Shown: piece by piece, positions 1 to 7,585 of the stretch | Numbering within the stretch: the stretch's first letter is position 1 | Layout: the number at the start of each line of letters is the position of its first letter | Assembly (NCBI GenBank): GCA_031284195.1 | Contig: JAITAI010000055.1 | Span: 1-16,920, forward strand | Direction of reading: 5' to 3' | DNA from: Treponema sp. | GTDB taxonomy: Bacteria > Spirochaetota > Spirochaetia > Treponematales > Breznakiellaceae | DNA length: 16,920 nucleotides | The notes under the pieces: model-generated | Databases searched by the model: none | Told to the model about the DNA's origin: nothing | The model's input: only the letters and a program-made list of their open reading frames with translations | Position numbers and translations under genes: made by a program

Positions 1-866
1 ATCAACATCACATCCCCAAAACCAAATCGTTTTGCCCCGCTATCAAGTACCCGTTTAAGCGCCCTGGGAGCGGTTCCTGCGGCAAGGCCCCCCCAGGTAC
101 AGACCTGTACCACTTCAAAGCCGGAAGACCTTAAAAGTCGTGAAAGGGTGGTGATCGAAAAGAGAAAAAGATGATCAAAAATAGCCGAACGCCATCGATT
201 TTTGAAAAGCTTTGCCTGAAACCCCCCTATATTGGGGGTGGTAACCAGGAAATATCCTCCTGGAAGGAGGATACGGTGTACTTCTTGGATAAAGGCACGG
301 GGATCAGTGAGATGCTCGATGAGATGAGAAGCGAGGACCACATCAAAGGTATGGGTAGGAAAATGATTCTCCTCCAGGGGAAGCGCACGAACATCTAGGT
401 TCCGTACCTCCCGGGCGTAAGCCTGTGCCGGAGTGCAGATCTCAACCCCTGTAGTCTCCCATCCCCGTTCCCGCAGGGTTTCGAGCAATGCCCCGGTGGC
501 GCATCCCACGTCCAAAATGGCCGGATGTGCTTTGGAGAGTATGCCCTTTTCAAGGGCTGCAAAACCCGCATCCTCTAAGGCCAACTCCTGGAGATGCAAA
601 AAGGTCTTTTCATTGGCCAATTCATAGGAAAGGTAATCCGTACCATGTCCTTCCTGATAACGCCGGGCCACTTCCGCGGCCAAGGGCTGGGGATTCATCT
701 GGACCAGGCCGCATCCAGTACAACGCACATAAGAAAAGCCTTCACATACAAGATAGGGCCTCAGCCGGTTTCCTCTGCAGAGGATACAGGGGATAACCCG
801 GCTTTGTTCACCGGTAACCGGCGTTGACCATGTTTTAATAGGCCCTTTGAGCATTTTTCTGTCCAT
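1..866 (-). CDS. Zinc-ribbon class I SAM-dependent methyltransferase, C-terminus cut by window edge
   Basis: About 288 codons are visible with no stop before the left edge. The N-terminus carries a Cys-rich knuckle (C27-x2-C30, then C41, C49-x2-C52) typical of methyltransferases with a zinc-ribbon head. The Rossmann core follows: SAM motif I ILDVGCATGALL (about 117-128), an acidic residue after strand 2 (GVE, about 140-142), FDVVLASHLIEHL (174-186) and LLPGGYFLVTTPN (200-211). The visible end, WGGLAAGTAPRALKR followed by FGFGDVM, is nearly the family's usual C-terminus, so little is missing. A run of seven G at 88-94 reads through in frame. The substrate cannot be told; relatives often modify sugars or small molecules. 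The gene starts 42 bp after the stop of the upstream exported protein gene and is probably its last operon partner. The ATG at 866 has no clear Shine-Dalgarno; an in-frame ATG at 854 is the alternative. Confidence 0.85.
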   Translation of the reverse strand, partial: MDRKMLKGPIKTWSTPVTGEQSRVIPCILCRGNRLRPYLVCEGFSYVRCTGCGLVQMNPQPLAAEVARRYQEGHGTDYLSYELANEKTFLHLQELALEDAGFAALEKGILSKAHPAILDVGCATGALLETLRERGWETTGVEICTPAQAYAREVRNLDVRALPLEENHFPTHTFDVVLASHLIEHLTDPRAFIQEVHRILLPGGYFLVTTPNIGGFQAKLFKNRWRSAIFDHLFLFSITTLSRLLRSSGFEVVQVCTWGGLAAGTAPRALKRVLDSGAKRFGFGDVML

Positions 867-908
867 AAAAGTATAGAAGGGAGCTATTCCCCCAGCCCAG
901 GAAGCAGC

Positions 909-1829
909 CTATTCCACCCTCACCCGATACACGGCGCTCTGGGAATTACCGATTATATCCTGGGCGATGATTTCCAAACTTGCCTGTCCCCGGGTAACCC
1001 ATACTTCACCGACCTCAAAACCCGGGGCAGGAGCATAGACCTGCTTTACCGGTACAAGCCCATTGCGGTACACCATAAGTACCCCATCCCGGGCCGAGTA
1101 GGTTTCAAAGGTGAGAGCCCCAATCTCACTGCCGTTAACGGTGCAGAGGATCTTGTGAGGCGCTAACGGACTCTCGTTGGGGCTAATCCGGGTATCCGCA
1201 GCAGTCACGCAAATCTTATACCGACCCTGACTTATGCTGCTTATTTGATTCGGCTCGATGATTCGGCCTTCCTCATTACGGAGCACCACCGATTGAATCG
1301 TTGGAGACCGAGTATCCGGCAAGGGAGTAATGATCATCGAAGGATTCACCCAGCAGCGTTCCTTTCGGTCAAATAAGGAAAAATAAAATCCCCGCCGCTC
1401 AGACCAGCCTGAACGGCCTGCCATTCCCAAGACCGTACCTTTTTCAAGCACCTCAGGGAGTTCCTGGGCCTGGGTATCTTCAAGACGGCTGTATATACTG
1501 ATGAGTCCCTCACCATGATCCAGGGCAATCCAAGCTCCTAAAGGGTTCGGCAGCCGGGAAGCGGTATTGGCGCCATAGCGGCTAAAGATGAGTTCCCCCG
1601 TATCCGCAGCCTGTACTGAACCATCAGATTCAAAGGAAATACCCAGGGTAGGCTTTCCCTGATCATTCAGTCCGAAATTGGCGCTTACCGTTACGACTTG
1701 TGCGGGCCAGTCTATTCCATATACCAGCGCAGGGACCAAGGAACTGGCGAACCCTAGGGTAAGCAGTACCAGCAGCTTGTTCCCTGCTAGGTTGGCATAG
1801 GAAGCCTTTGATCCGATGGACTTATACAT
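909..1829 (-). CDS. Exported degenerate M23/LytM-like protein with C-terminal beta-rich domain
   Basis: 306 residues. I chose ATG 1829 because AGGAGG lies 4 bases upstream; a start at 1850 would overlap the previous gene and lacks such a site. An N-terminal hydrophobic stretch (about 18-38) ending ALVYG looks like a signal peptide, so the product should be periplasmic or at the envelope. Residues about 90-170 follow the LytM/M23 beta fold (GAWIALDHGEGLISIYSRLE, then EKGTVLGMAGRSGWS). The zinc ligands seen in active enzymes are not in place: the usual HLH near the end reads FYFSLF, and the YAHL position reads YSRL. It is therefore probably not an active endopeptidase but a binding or activator protein, as known for EnvC/NlpD-type degenerate LytM proteins (inference). 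The remaining 130 residues look like an Ig-like beta domain. Its Shine-Dalgarno is formed by the last codons (GAG AGG AGG TAA) of the upstream gene, which implies coupled translation. Confidence 0.75.
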   Translation of the reverse strand: MYKSIGSKASYANLAGNKLLVLLTLGFASSLVPALVYGIDWPAQVVTVSANFGLNDQGKPTLGISFESDGSVQAADTGELIFSRYGANTASRLPNPLGAWIALDHGEGLISIYSRLEDTQAQELPEVLEKGTVLGMAGRSGWSERRGFYFSLFDRKERCWVNPSMIITPLPDTRSPTIQSVVLRNEEGRIIEPNQISSISQGRYKICVTAADTRISPNESPLAPHKILCTVNGSEIGALTFETYSARDGVLMVYRNGLVPVKQVYAPAPGFEVGEVWVTRGQASLEIIAQDIIGNSQSAVYRVRVE

Positions 1830-1830
1830 C

Positions 1831-2922
1831 TTACCTCCTCTCCAGTTCAAAAGATGCCAAGGTCATGTTCCCTCCCACATAGACTTGTAAGCCCTGCCGG
1901 CCAAGAAAGAAGGTTTTACTGGTAAAGGGGGCTTCGATGATGAGGGTACCGGGAAAACGGACCGCTACCAATCGTTTTTCCTCTGCTCCTTGGGCGGTGA
2001 TGAGAAACAGCAGATGTTCACTACCGCTCTCGTCAAGCATGATGATTTCTCCTTCCAGGGGCAGCTTCAGGCTGGTCCGGGAATGGATCTCGTACAAGCC
2101 CAATCCCCCTTGCCGTTCAAAGGCAACCCGGTTGTTATGATCCACAAATTCTACATGAACCGGCCGTCTGAACCCCTCTTCTAGAAATTCATGGTAGATT
2201 ACTTTGTATTCAATGCTTCCTGTATCCCCATACCGCTCCAAGAGGAGGAAACGCTGGAGATCGATCCCGGAAAGGATGGCCAGCCGCAAACCGTCTTCGG
2301 AGATAGCACAGCCCTGGATCACTGAAATCCGGGATCCCCCCGGTTCAAAGAAAAAGACCCGCTGTCCCTGAGCATCCAAGAGTTCTACCGTACCATCTAA
2401 TAAACCGGCTACTATAAGCCCCGCTGCAGCATCAATGGTGGTGAGGGTTGCTGCAAAATCATGGGTCCACCCTATTGCCCCGGACTCATCCACTCCAGAG
2501 AGGGAGTTGAGTTCCTTACTGACCAGAAAGATCCGTTTATCCAGAAATAAGGGATACCCTTGGCCCTCCAGGATGCTTACTACCGGTTTATCCAAAGGAT
2601 TACGAACCTCAATCCTAGCAGGGATAGGGTCATATTCCGCCCAATTATCGGTTGATATGGATACTTCCCCTTTCTTAACCCGGTTAATCGTAAAATTACC
2701 CTCTCTAGTGACATAGCCAAAACGATTCCCCAGTTGAAAGGGAAGCAACCGAGGTTCATCTTCCTCCACTTCATGCTCTGCCAGGGGATAATTCGATTCC
2801 AGAGAAATAAACCACTGAGGGGTCAAGACGGTTTCGACAGGAATAGGCTTGGCAGCAACAAAGACATACACTACAAAGCCCCCTGCTCCGAAGAGAATCC
2901 AATTTTTTGTTTTTTGTGTCAC
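1831..2922 (-). CDS. Membrane-anchored beta-propeller-like (WD40/NHL-type) protein, function unknown
   Basis: 363 residues from a GTG start at 2922; an in-frame TAG upstream limits longer starts and no better start is visible. One hydrophobic N-terminal segment (about 8-25, WILFGAGGFVVYVFVAA) should anchor it in the inner membrane with the rest in the periplasm. The body consists of short repeated beta segments such as GLIVAGLLDGTVELLDAQGQ and ISEDGLRLAILSGID, which resemble propeller blades, though I cannot assign a numbered blade set. No catalytic motif is visible, and a scaffold or envelope-assembly role is only inference. It is the first gene of a unit with the degenerate LytM-like protein and the methyltransferase, and its stop overlaps the next gene's ribosome site. 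A consensus-like promoter lies just upstream. Confidence 0.7.
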   Translation of the reverse strand: MTQKTKNWILFGAGGFVVYVFVAAKPIPVETVLTPQWFISLESNYPLAEHEVEEDEPRLLPFQLGNRFGYVTREGNFTINRVKKGEVSISTDNWAEYDPIPARIEVRNPLDKPVVSILEGQGYPLFLDKRIFLVSKELNSLSGVDESGAIGWTHDFAATLTTIDAAAGLIVAGLLDGTVELLDAQGQRVFFFEPGGSRISVIQGCAISEDGLRLAILSGIDLQRFLLLERYGDTGSIEYKVIYHEFLEEGFRRPVHVEFVDHNNRVAFERQGGLGLYEIHSRTSLKLPLEGEIIMLDESGSEHLLFLITAQGAEEKRLVAVRFPGTLIIEAPFTSKTFFLGRQGLQVYVGGNMTLASFELERR

Positions 2923-2960
2923 CGAAACTTCAACCTCATCATAGAACTTTAAGGTATAAT

Positions 2961-2988
2961 ACTATACTTCTGGGCTTTGTTCTGTCAA
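2961..2988 (-). promoter_or_regulatory. Sigma-70-like promoter for the 2922-to-left operon
   Basis: Read on the minus strand, TTGACA (2988-2983) is followed after 16 bases by TATAGT (2966-2961). The -10 box ends about 38 bases before the GTG start at 2922. The perfect -35 box and the position at the head of a three-gene unit make it convincing. Confidence 0.65.
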
Positions 2989-3026
2989 CGCCCCGCATGG
3001 TATCACCTGTCCTTTACCCTGTAACA

Positions 3027-3064
3027 TGATCCTTTCCCCATACGGTAGTTTTGGGAAAGGATCA
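3027..3064. repeat. 12-bp perfect inverted repeat, possible transcript-end hairpin
   Basis: TGATCCTTTCCC (3027-3038) and GGGAAAGGATCA (3053-3064) are exact reverse complements around a 14-base loop. It lies downstream of the chemosensory genes and upstream of the 2961-2988 promoter, so it sits where minus-strand transcription should end. There is no T-run on either side, so it is not a textbook intrinsic terminator; a processing or protein-binding site is also possible. Confidence 0.5.
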
Positions 3065-3080
3065 CCCTATAGAGGGGTTG

Positions 3081-3203
3081 TTACGGTAAATCGAAGGACT
3101 GTTTCTTATATTGATTGAGGGCTAGAAATACCTTTAGCCTGTCCTGCAGGGCATCTATTTCACAAACATATCGACCCCGCACATCCCCCCTTGACCCGTC
3201 CAT
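3081..3203 (-). CDS. Possible small protein (40 residues), unknown
   Basis: An ATG at 3203 opens a 40-codon frame ending TAA at 3081. GAGG lies 7 bases upstream of the ATG, which is good spacing. The product is charged and its second half (CEIDALQDRLKVFLALNQYKK) could form an amphipathic helix. It begins 49 bp after the stop of the soluble chemoreceptor gene, on the same strand, and is followed 16 bp later by the 12-bp inverted repeat, so it could be the last cistron of that unit. I recognise no family. It may equally be a chance frame or the remnant of a longer gene. Confidence 0.3.
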   Translation of the reverse strand: MDGSRGDVRGRYVCEIDALQDRLKVFLALNQYKKQSFDLP

Positions 3204-3252
3204 AAAGCAGCCTCAAGAGGGCCCTTGAATGAGGCCAGGAGCCAAGGCAAAA

Positions 3253-4101
3253 TCACTGAGCACAAGCCTTGATATTTTGATGGAACACGATGAGCATCTT
3301 CTGAATATCCTCTCTGCCGCGGTTCGATTGGCTTATCATGACGTTTAAGGTTTCGTTTATGCGGTCGTACTCTACAAAGGTTGAGTCCAGGGCGCTCAGG
3401 TCCTTGTTTACCGTTTCCACGAGGGTCTGTTCGCTGCGGTTGATGGACACCAGTTTCTCAATCATAAGCTTGCCCTGTTCCACTTCTTCTTTCATGCCGT
3501 TCATCTCCCCGGCCAAGTGGTCTATCTTCTTGATGAGTTCCTCAATGTTCCCAGAAATCGCCGCTACTGCGTCTTTGGTGGTTATGGCATGTTTGCGGAT
3601 CTCTCCGGCCACCACGGCAAAACCCTTCCCCGCAACCCCTGCCCGGGCCGCCTCAATGGAAGCGTTGAGGGCCAGGACATTGGTGATCTCCATAATGTTA
3701 TGGATCACCGAGAGGTTCTCCCCCGCGACTTTGGCAATGCTTTGTAACTCATCGGTCAAAACAAAAGACTTACGAAAACCGCCGTCAATAACCTTATAGC
3801 CCTGGTCTATGGAAGCCACGTACTGCTGGTTATCTTTGAAGGAGCCGATGAAGGAACGGGTACTGATTTGAAAGGAACTTTGTACCTGCTTCATCACCCC
3901 TGAAACCCGGGTAAAGGTATCGTTGAGATACTGCATGGTCGTATGGATCAGCTCAACCCGGGAGAAGATTTCAAACATCAAGGATGACAGTTTGCTGCTC
4001 AGATAATGCGAGATCCGCTTCATCTTGAGGGTGAAACGCTCAGTCCCTGGAGATCCGTCTTTAGTTTGCTCAAGAAGGGTCTGGGTTTGCTGGATACTCA
4101 T
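3253..4101 (-). CDS. Soluble methyl-accepting chemotaxis signalling protein without sensory or membrane domain
   Basis: 282 residues, almost all predicted alpha-helical coiled coil. The conserved receptor hairpin tip is clear at 138-172 (EITNVLALNASIEAARAGVA then GKGFAVVAGEIRKHA), the part that contacts CheA and CheW. The helices on either side are short, there is no hydrophobic transmembrane segment and no HAMP, Cache or PAS domain. It should therefore be cytoplasmic and receive its signal from another protein. The start ATG at 4101 directly follows the TAG stop of the FIST gene, with GGGAGG 6 bases upstream inside the FIST 3' end, so the two are translationally coupled. The likely job (inference) is to pass the FIST protein's ligand state to the chemotaxis kinase. 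The MCP family call is firm; partnership with FIST rests on context. Confidence 0.9.
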   Translation of the reverse strand: MSIQQTQTLLEQTKDGSPGTERFTLKMKRISHYLSSKLSSLMFEIFSRVELIHTTMQYLNDTFTRVSGVMKQVQSSFQISTRSFIGSFKDNQQYVASIDQGYKVIDGGFRKSFVLTDELQSIAKVAGENLSVIHNIMEITNVLALNASIEAARAGVAGKGFAVVAGEIRKHAITTKDAVAAISGNIEELIKKIDHLAGEMNGMKEEVEQGKLMIEKLVSINRSEQTLVETVNKDLSALDSTFVEYDRINETLNVMISQSNRGREDIQKMLIVFHQNIKACAQ

Positions 4102-5214
4102 CTAGGGCCTCCCAAAAAAGATCGCGGTTAAGGTCTGGTTATGGTGGGTAAACAACTCCTCGCTATAACAGGTAAAACCGATAAAGGGGAGGTGCTTAAA
4201 CATGTTGTTGAACGCCTCGACTTTGTTGAAGGCCTTGAGTTCCAGTAGCCTGAAAGCGCAGTTAAACAAGACCGCCCCTTGCAGTTGGGACAGGTGTGAT
4301 GCGGCATCCTGCAAGACGCTCCGGGCATGTGCTACGATGTCTCCCGGCTTTAAAAGATACAATGTGGTACCTGCTTCTATATAACAATAAAAACTAAGTC
4401 CCCTTCCTTCGAAAATACCGTTCACACTGCGGCAATAGACCATATTGCCGGAAACCACCCCTAAAGGATTGGTTGCAAACACCTGGCGGTTAAGCCGGTC
4501 AACACTCTGAACGCCCACCAGGTTGGCATAATAGAGAGCCGCAGGTTCTCCGTTAATTTCCCAGACAATCCGCTGCGCTGCATCAACCTTGGTTGCCACC
4601 ATGGAAACGGTCCCTGGGATAAGATGGACATAGTGGTTGTAATAAAAGGGTATCTTCATCTTCATAACCAAAAGCACCAGGCCATCCGGGGAAAGCTGTT
4701 CATCCAGGCCGACCAGGGTTTTGGTAAAATGCATCTCATCCGCAGCGGACCCTCCTACAAAGGGTAGATTCAGACGAGCTTCCAGGCTTAATTCCTGCAT
4801 GACTACTTCCCCTCGGCTCAGGCCATCCAAGAGGATGATACCCAGGTAGTCATTGGGGTTGATGCTCCGGTAACCGAGTTTCTGCTTGAGTTCGTCTATA
4901 GCAGCCCGGGCGCTCTGGGCGGGGTCTGCCTTAACTCCCTCCTTGAGGGTGGTAAAGACTTCCTCCACTTCATCGGCCCCCAGGGACAGGGCCACGATGC
5001 CTTTTTCCATTGCCCCTGCAGTACACCAGCCTCCGTACATAGACGCCCCCACACAGATCGCCTGGGGGAAGGCCCGCTTGAGGGCCTTGTGGGGTTCAAA
5101 CCGTTCATATTCTACTGAAAAGAAGTAGAGCACCACCTTAATCCCAGGCTGTTCTATTTCCTTGAGCAGGCCGTCCATATCATAGTTTTGACGGCTTCCA
5201 ACCTTGATAGCCAT
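4102..5214 (-). CDS. FIST-domain (FIST_N/FIST_C) cytoplasmic sensory protein
   Basis: 370 residues, the usual size for a stand-alone FIST protein, with no signal peptide or transmembrane segment. FIST_N covers roughly 25-210, including LPFVGGSAADEMHF near 150-165. FIST_C follows and ends in the typical PFIGFTCYSEELF plus NQTLTAIFFG near the C-terminus. FIST domains are known as putative small-ligand sensors, possibly for amino acids, found with signalling output domains; the ligand here is not known. Here the output appears to be the soluble chemoreceptor encoded immediately downstream, whose ATG abuts this stop codon. The start is well supported: AAGGAG lies 6 bases before ATG 5214. That ribosome site falls inside a small hairpin (5221-5235), and repeats occupy the leader. 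Confidence 0.85.
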   Translation of the reverse strand: MAIKVGSRQNYDMDGLLKEIEQPGIKVVLYFFSVEYERFEPHKALKRAFPQAICVGASMYGGWCTAGAMEKGIVALSLGADEVEEVFTTLKEGVKADPAQSARAAIDELKQKLGYRSINPNDYLGIILLDGLSRGEVVMQELSLEARLNLPFVGGSAADEMHFTKTLVGLDEQLSPDGLVLLVMKMKIPFYYNHYVHLIPGTVSMVATKVDAAQRIVWEINGEPAALYYANLVGVQSVDRLNRQVFATNPLGVVSGNMVYCRSVNGIFEGRGLSFYCYIEAGTTLYLLKPGDIVAHARSVLQDAASHLSQLQGAVLFNCAFRLLELKAFNKVEAFNNMFKHLPFIGFTCYSEELFTHHNQTLTAIFFGRP

Positions 5215-5220
5215 AAATTC

Positions 5221-5235
5221 TCCTTATATTAAGGA
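5221..5235 (-). promoter_or_regulatory. Small hairpin covering the FIST ribosome-binding site
   Basis: On the minus strand TCCTTA-ATA-TAAGGA forms a 6-bp stem with a 3-base loop, and the right arm includes most of the AAGGAG site used for ATG 5214. It could dampen translation, but the stem is short and AU-rich, so the effect may be weak. Confidence 0.3.
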
Positions 5236-5236
5236 C

Positions 5237-5281
5237 TTAGCCTCCCGCTAACCTAGTGGTTAGCCTCCCTCTAACCACTAG
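5237..5281. repeat. Direct repeat (17 bp, two copies) overlapping an 11-bp inverted repeat
   Basis: TTAGCCTCCCGCTAACC (5237-5253) recurs with one change (G to T) at 5260-5276. The second copy contributes to an exact inverted repeat, CTAGTGGTTAG (5253-5263) against CTAACCACTAG (5271-5281), with a 7-base loop. It lies in the 113-bp gap between the large chemoreceptor gene and the FIST gene, so it would be in the FIST leader. No T-run follows, which argues against a simple terminator; a protein-binding site or RNA element fits as well. Confidence 0.6.
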
Positions 5282-5298
5282 CATAGTATAGTAAAACC

Positions 5299-5338
5299 TC
5301 TCAAGTCTTATACTTTAATCTCAAGTCTTATACTTTAA
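5299..5338. repeat. Perfect 20-bp tandem duplication at the 3' end of the large chemoreceptor gene
   Basis: TCTCAAGTCTTATACTTTAA occurs twice back to back (5299-5318 and 5319-5338). The copy at 5319-5338 contains the last codons (FKV) and stop of the receptor gene; the other lies beyond the stop. It looks like a recent replication-slippage duplication with no effect on the protein. Confidence 0.8.
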
Positions 5339-7523
5339 ATCGAACAGTCAATGTATGTAGTTCTTGGACAATCCCGGAATTCTTCGTAGATGCTTCGGTG
5401 ATATGCGCAGCCGTCTTATCGATATTGCCGGTAAATTCGGCAATCTCCAGGGTACGCTGCTGTACCTGGCGTGAAGTCCCTTCCAGGCGGCTCATAGCCT
5501 TGAGAATTCCTGCAGAATCGGCGTTTACCTCCACTGCCTTATCCCGGATCTGCAGGGTGTTTTTCTGAATTAGTTCCAGGGTTTCCAGGAGCTGGCTGCT
5601 TCCTTCTGCTTGTTCACTCATAGCCTGGGAAATCTCTTCAACCAGGGAATAGACTTGGGTAATGTGCTGGGAAATTTGGTTAAAGGTGCTGTCGGTGTTG
5701 GCCGAAGCGTTAACGATTTCGTTAATCGTGGTGATACTCTGTTTTAGATCATCCCGGATCAGCTTGGATTGCCGGGTCGAGTTTTTCGCCAACTGAGCGA
5801 TTTCATTGGCCACCACCGCAAAGCCCCGGCCCGCAACTCCTGCATGGGCCGCTTCTATAGCGGCGTTCATAGCCAAAAGGTTGGTCTGGGAGGCAATGGT
5901 ATTGATCACCTTATTGGTCTCCAAAAGCTGGGAGGACTGTTGAGCTAAGGCTTGTACCAAGACCCTGACCTGGGTGAGGTTATGCTTGCCGTTCTCCGAT
6001 ACGGAGATAAGTTCCTGGAACAGGGTCTTCATCTGAAGGCTATGCTGGGAAATGGAGGTGATATTCGTAGCCATTTGATGCACTGCAGCAGAGGATTGGA
6101 TAATCGCAGCGGTTTGGGATTCAATTTTCTGAGAAAGCGTGTCAATGCTGCCGGTGATCTGCCGGACAAAGCCGGTGGCCTGGTCTACCACAAGGCCTTG
6201 TTCATCGGTCTGTTCATGGAGATGGCTGATATTCGCAATAATGGCGGATACTTCCCCGGCTATATGGGCAGAAGATTGTTCAAGCTCCTGGGAAATCTGC
6301 TCAATATGCAGTTCCTGGTCCATAAGTTCCTGGATCAGGCGCTGAAGAGTGCTTATAAACGTATTAAAATAGGTGCTTACATCGGTAACCTCGTCGTTCC
6401 CTACTACGGCCAAGCGTTGGGTGAGATCCCCTGAACCAAGGGATATGTCATGGAGGGTAGCCGCAGTATGGGCAATGGGGGTAACGATCCGGGTATTGAG
6501 GATGAAAGTCACCGCCAATACCACCAGGATGATCCCCAGCAAGCAAAACAGAGCGATGAACTTCATATCGTACAAGGCCGCATAGAGCACCTCATCGGGG
6601 ATGGTTAACATCACGGCATAGTCGGTTCCCGGAACCAAGGCCTGGGTCATGACATAGACCTTCCGGGTTTCCTCATGCTTAAAAAGGGTATACTGCGTAT
6701 CCTGATCCTGTAAGTCTTTCATGGCTTCTGCTATGGAAGGGGAGAGATTTCCGATGGTAATGTCCTCATTAACGTGTAAGGCTTGTTCTATATATAGGGA
6801 ACGGTCCGGATCGTATTCTCGAATGGCCGCTACTGCTCCAGAACGGGATACCAAAAACAGGCTCACCTGGCTTCCAAAATTGGCATAAATATCCCGGGTA
6901 ATTTCATCGAGGAGACGGTTTAAGGTTTCCGCATTAAGTATCAGGGCAAAAAGCCCTCCGTTCCTGCCTTCTGGGGTTTGGACCGTAGCAGCCAGGACGA
7001 TCTGCTTCTGTCCGGTAGACCGGGAAAGATTGGGATTGGCCACAAAGGTCTTATAGGCCCCCTGGGGATTCTGGGTAATCAACTGCTCAAAGTAGTCCCT
7101 GTTGGTCACGAGGATCGGTTTGGCCTGGGGGTCTTCATTGTTTACGCTTATTAGGCCCTCCAGGGCAGGATTCCCCAGATTATCCGAACGGTAATAGGTA
7201 CCTTCTGGCCGGACCAGCATATAGGTATCTATGGCATCTACCCGCGAGAGCTTCTGCAAAGAGGCCTCCATTACCTGGGTAATCACGGGCCAATTCATGG
7301 TCTGGACTTCAGGGTATAGGGCGCAGGATTGGACAAAACCCTGCTTTTCCGCAAAGAAACTGCTCACATCACCGGCGATGGTTTTTGCATATTCTTCAAA
7401 AAAGCCCTGGGCATTCTGCTGGATGGTTTCACCGGATTTAAAAAGTATGAAAAGCATCCCTAATAGAAAAGGAACTATCGAAATCAGCACAAACGTAAGG
7501 GCTAGTTTTTTTTTCAATCGCAT
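5328..7523 (-). CDS. Transmembrane methyl-accepting chemotaxis protein (Cache-HAMP-MCP)
   Basis: 731 residues, a normal size for a Cache-type receptor. Order of parts: positively charged N-terminus and TM1 (about 7-29), periplasmic double-Cache-like sensor (about 33-315), TM2 (about 322-344), HAMP (about 345-398), then a long cytoplasmic coiled coil. The signalling hairpin is at about 540-580 (INTIASQTNLLAMNAAIEAA, GVAGRGFAVVANEIAQLAK). It should sit in the inner membrane, sense a periplasmic small molecule, and control CheA with CheW. The ligand cannot be read with confidence. There is no C-terminal NWETF-type CheR/CheB tether. AAGGAG lies 7 bases upstream of ATG 7523, supporting the start. 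The FIST/soluble MCP pair follows 113 bp downstream on the same strand. No own promoter was convincingly seen; a weak TTGACC box lies within the 7555-7585 inverted repeat. Confidence 0.95.
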   Translation of the reverse strand: MRLKKKLALTFVLISIVPFLLGMLFILFKSGETIQQNAQGFFEEYAKTIAGDVSSFFAEKQGFVQSCALYPEVQTMNWPVITQVMEASLQKLSRVDAIDTYMLVRPEGTYYRSDNLGNPALEGLISVNNEDPQAKPILVTNRDYFEQLITQNPQGAYKTFVANPNLSRSTGQKQIVLAATVQTPEGRNGGLFALILNAETLNRLLDEITRDIYANFGSQVSLFLVSRSGAVAAIREYDPDRSLYIEQALHVNEDITIGNLSPSIAEAMKDLQDQDTQYTLFKHEETRKVYVMTQALVPGTDYAVMLTIPDEVLYAALYDMKFIALFCLLGIILVVLAVTFILNTRIVTPIAHTAATLHDISLGSGDLTQRLAVVGNDEVTDVSTYFNTFISTLQRLIQELMDQELHIEQISQELEQSSAHIAGEVSAIIANISHLHEQTDEQGLVVDQATGFVRQITGSIDTLSQKIESQTAAIIQSSAAVHQMATNITSISQHSLQMKTLFQELISVSENGKHNLTQVRVLVQALAQQSSQLLETNKVINTIASQTNLLAMNAAIEAAHAGVAGRGFAVVANEIAQLAKNSTRQSKLIRDDLKQSITTINEIVNASANTDSTFNQISQHITQVYSLVEEISQAMSEQAEGSSQLLETLELIQKNTLQIRDKAVEVNADSAGILKAMSRLEGTSRQVQQRTLEIAEFTGNIDKTAAHITEASTKNSGIVQELHTLTVRFKV

Positions 7524-7554
7524 GATAAAGCTCCTTAAAACCTTGTAGTATGAG

Positions 7555-7585
7555 GCGGTTTCAAAAGGTCAAGGGGTGAAACCGC
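7555..7585. repeat. 9-bp perfect inverted repeat upstream of the large chemoreceptor gene
   Basis: GCGGTTTCA (7555-7563) and TGAAACCGC (7577-7585) are exact reverse complements with a 13-base loop. It lies 32 bp upstream of the receptor ATG and includes the stop codon of the gene remnant at 7561-7884. It could end transcription from that remnant or act as a regulatory site for the receptor gene. No T-run follows. Confidence 0.45.

Noticed and set aside
61..100. Possible frameshift in the methyltransferase at a run of seven G (88-94, minus strand).
   Set aside because: Recounting the run gives TGG GGG GGC CTT, which stays in frame and yields the family's usual WGGLAAGTAPR ending. The gene is intact up to the window edge.
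171..827. Several plus-strand frames opposite the methyltransferase.
   Set aside because: The minus-strand frame has clear family motifs throughout; the plus-strand frames match nothing and lack starts with ribosome sites.
5237..5338. Possible CRISPR-like or IS-end repeats.
   Set aside because: Only two copies of each unit, no regular spacers, no transposase and no target-site duplication.
5952..6434. 160-codon plus-strand frame inside the large chemoreceptor gene.
   Set aside because: It lies antisense to the receptor coiled coil, and the codon pattern belongs to the receptor strand.
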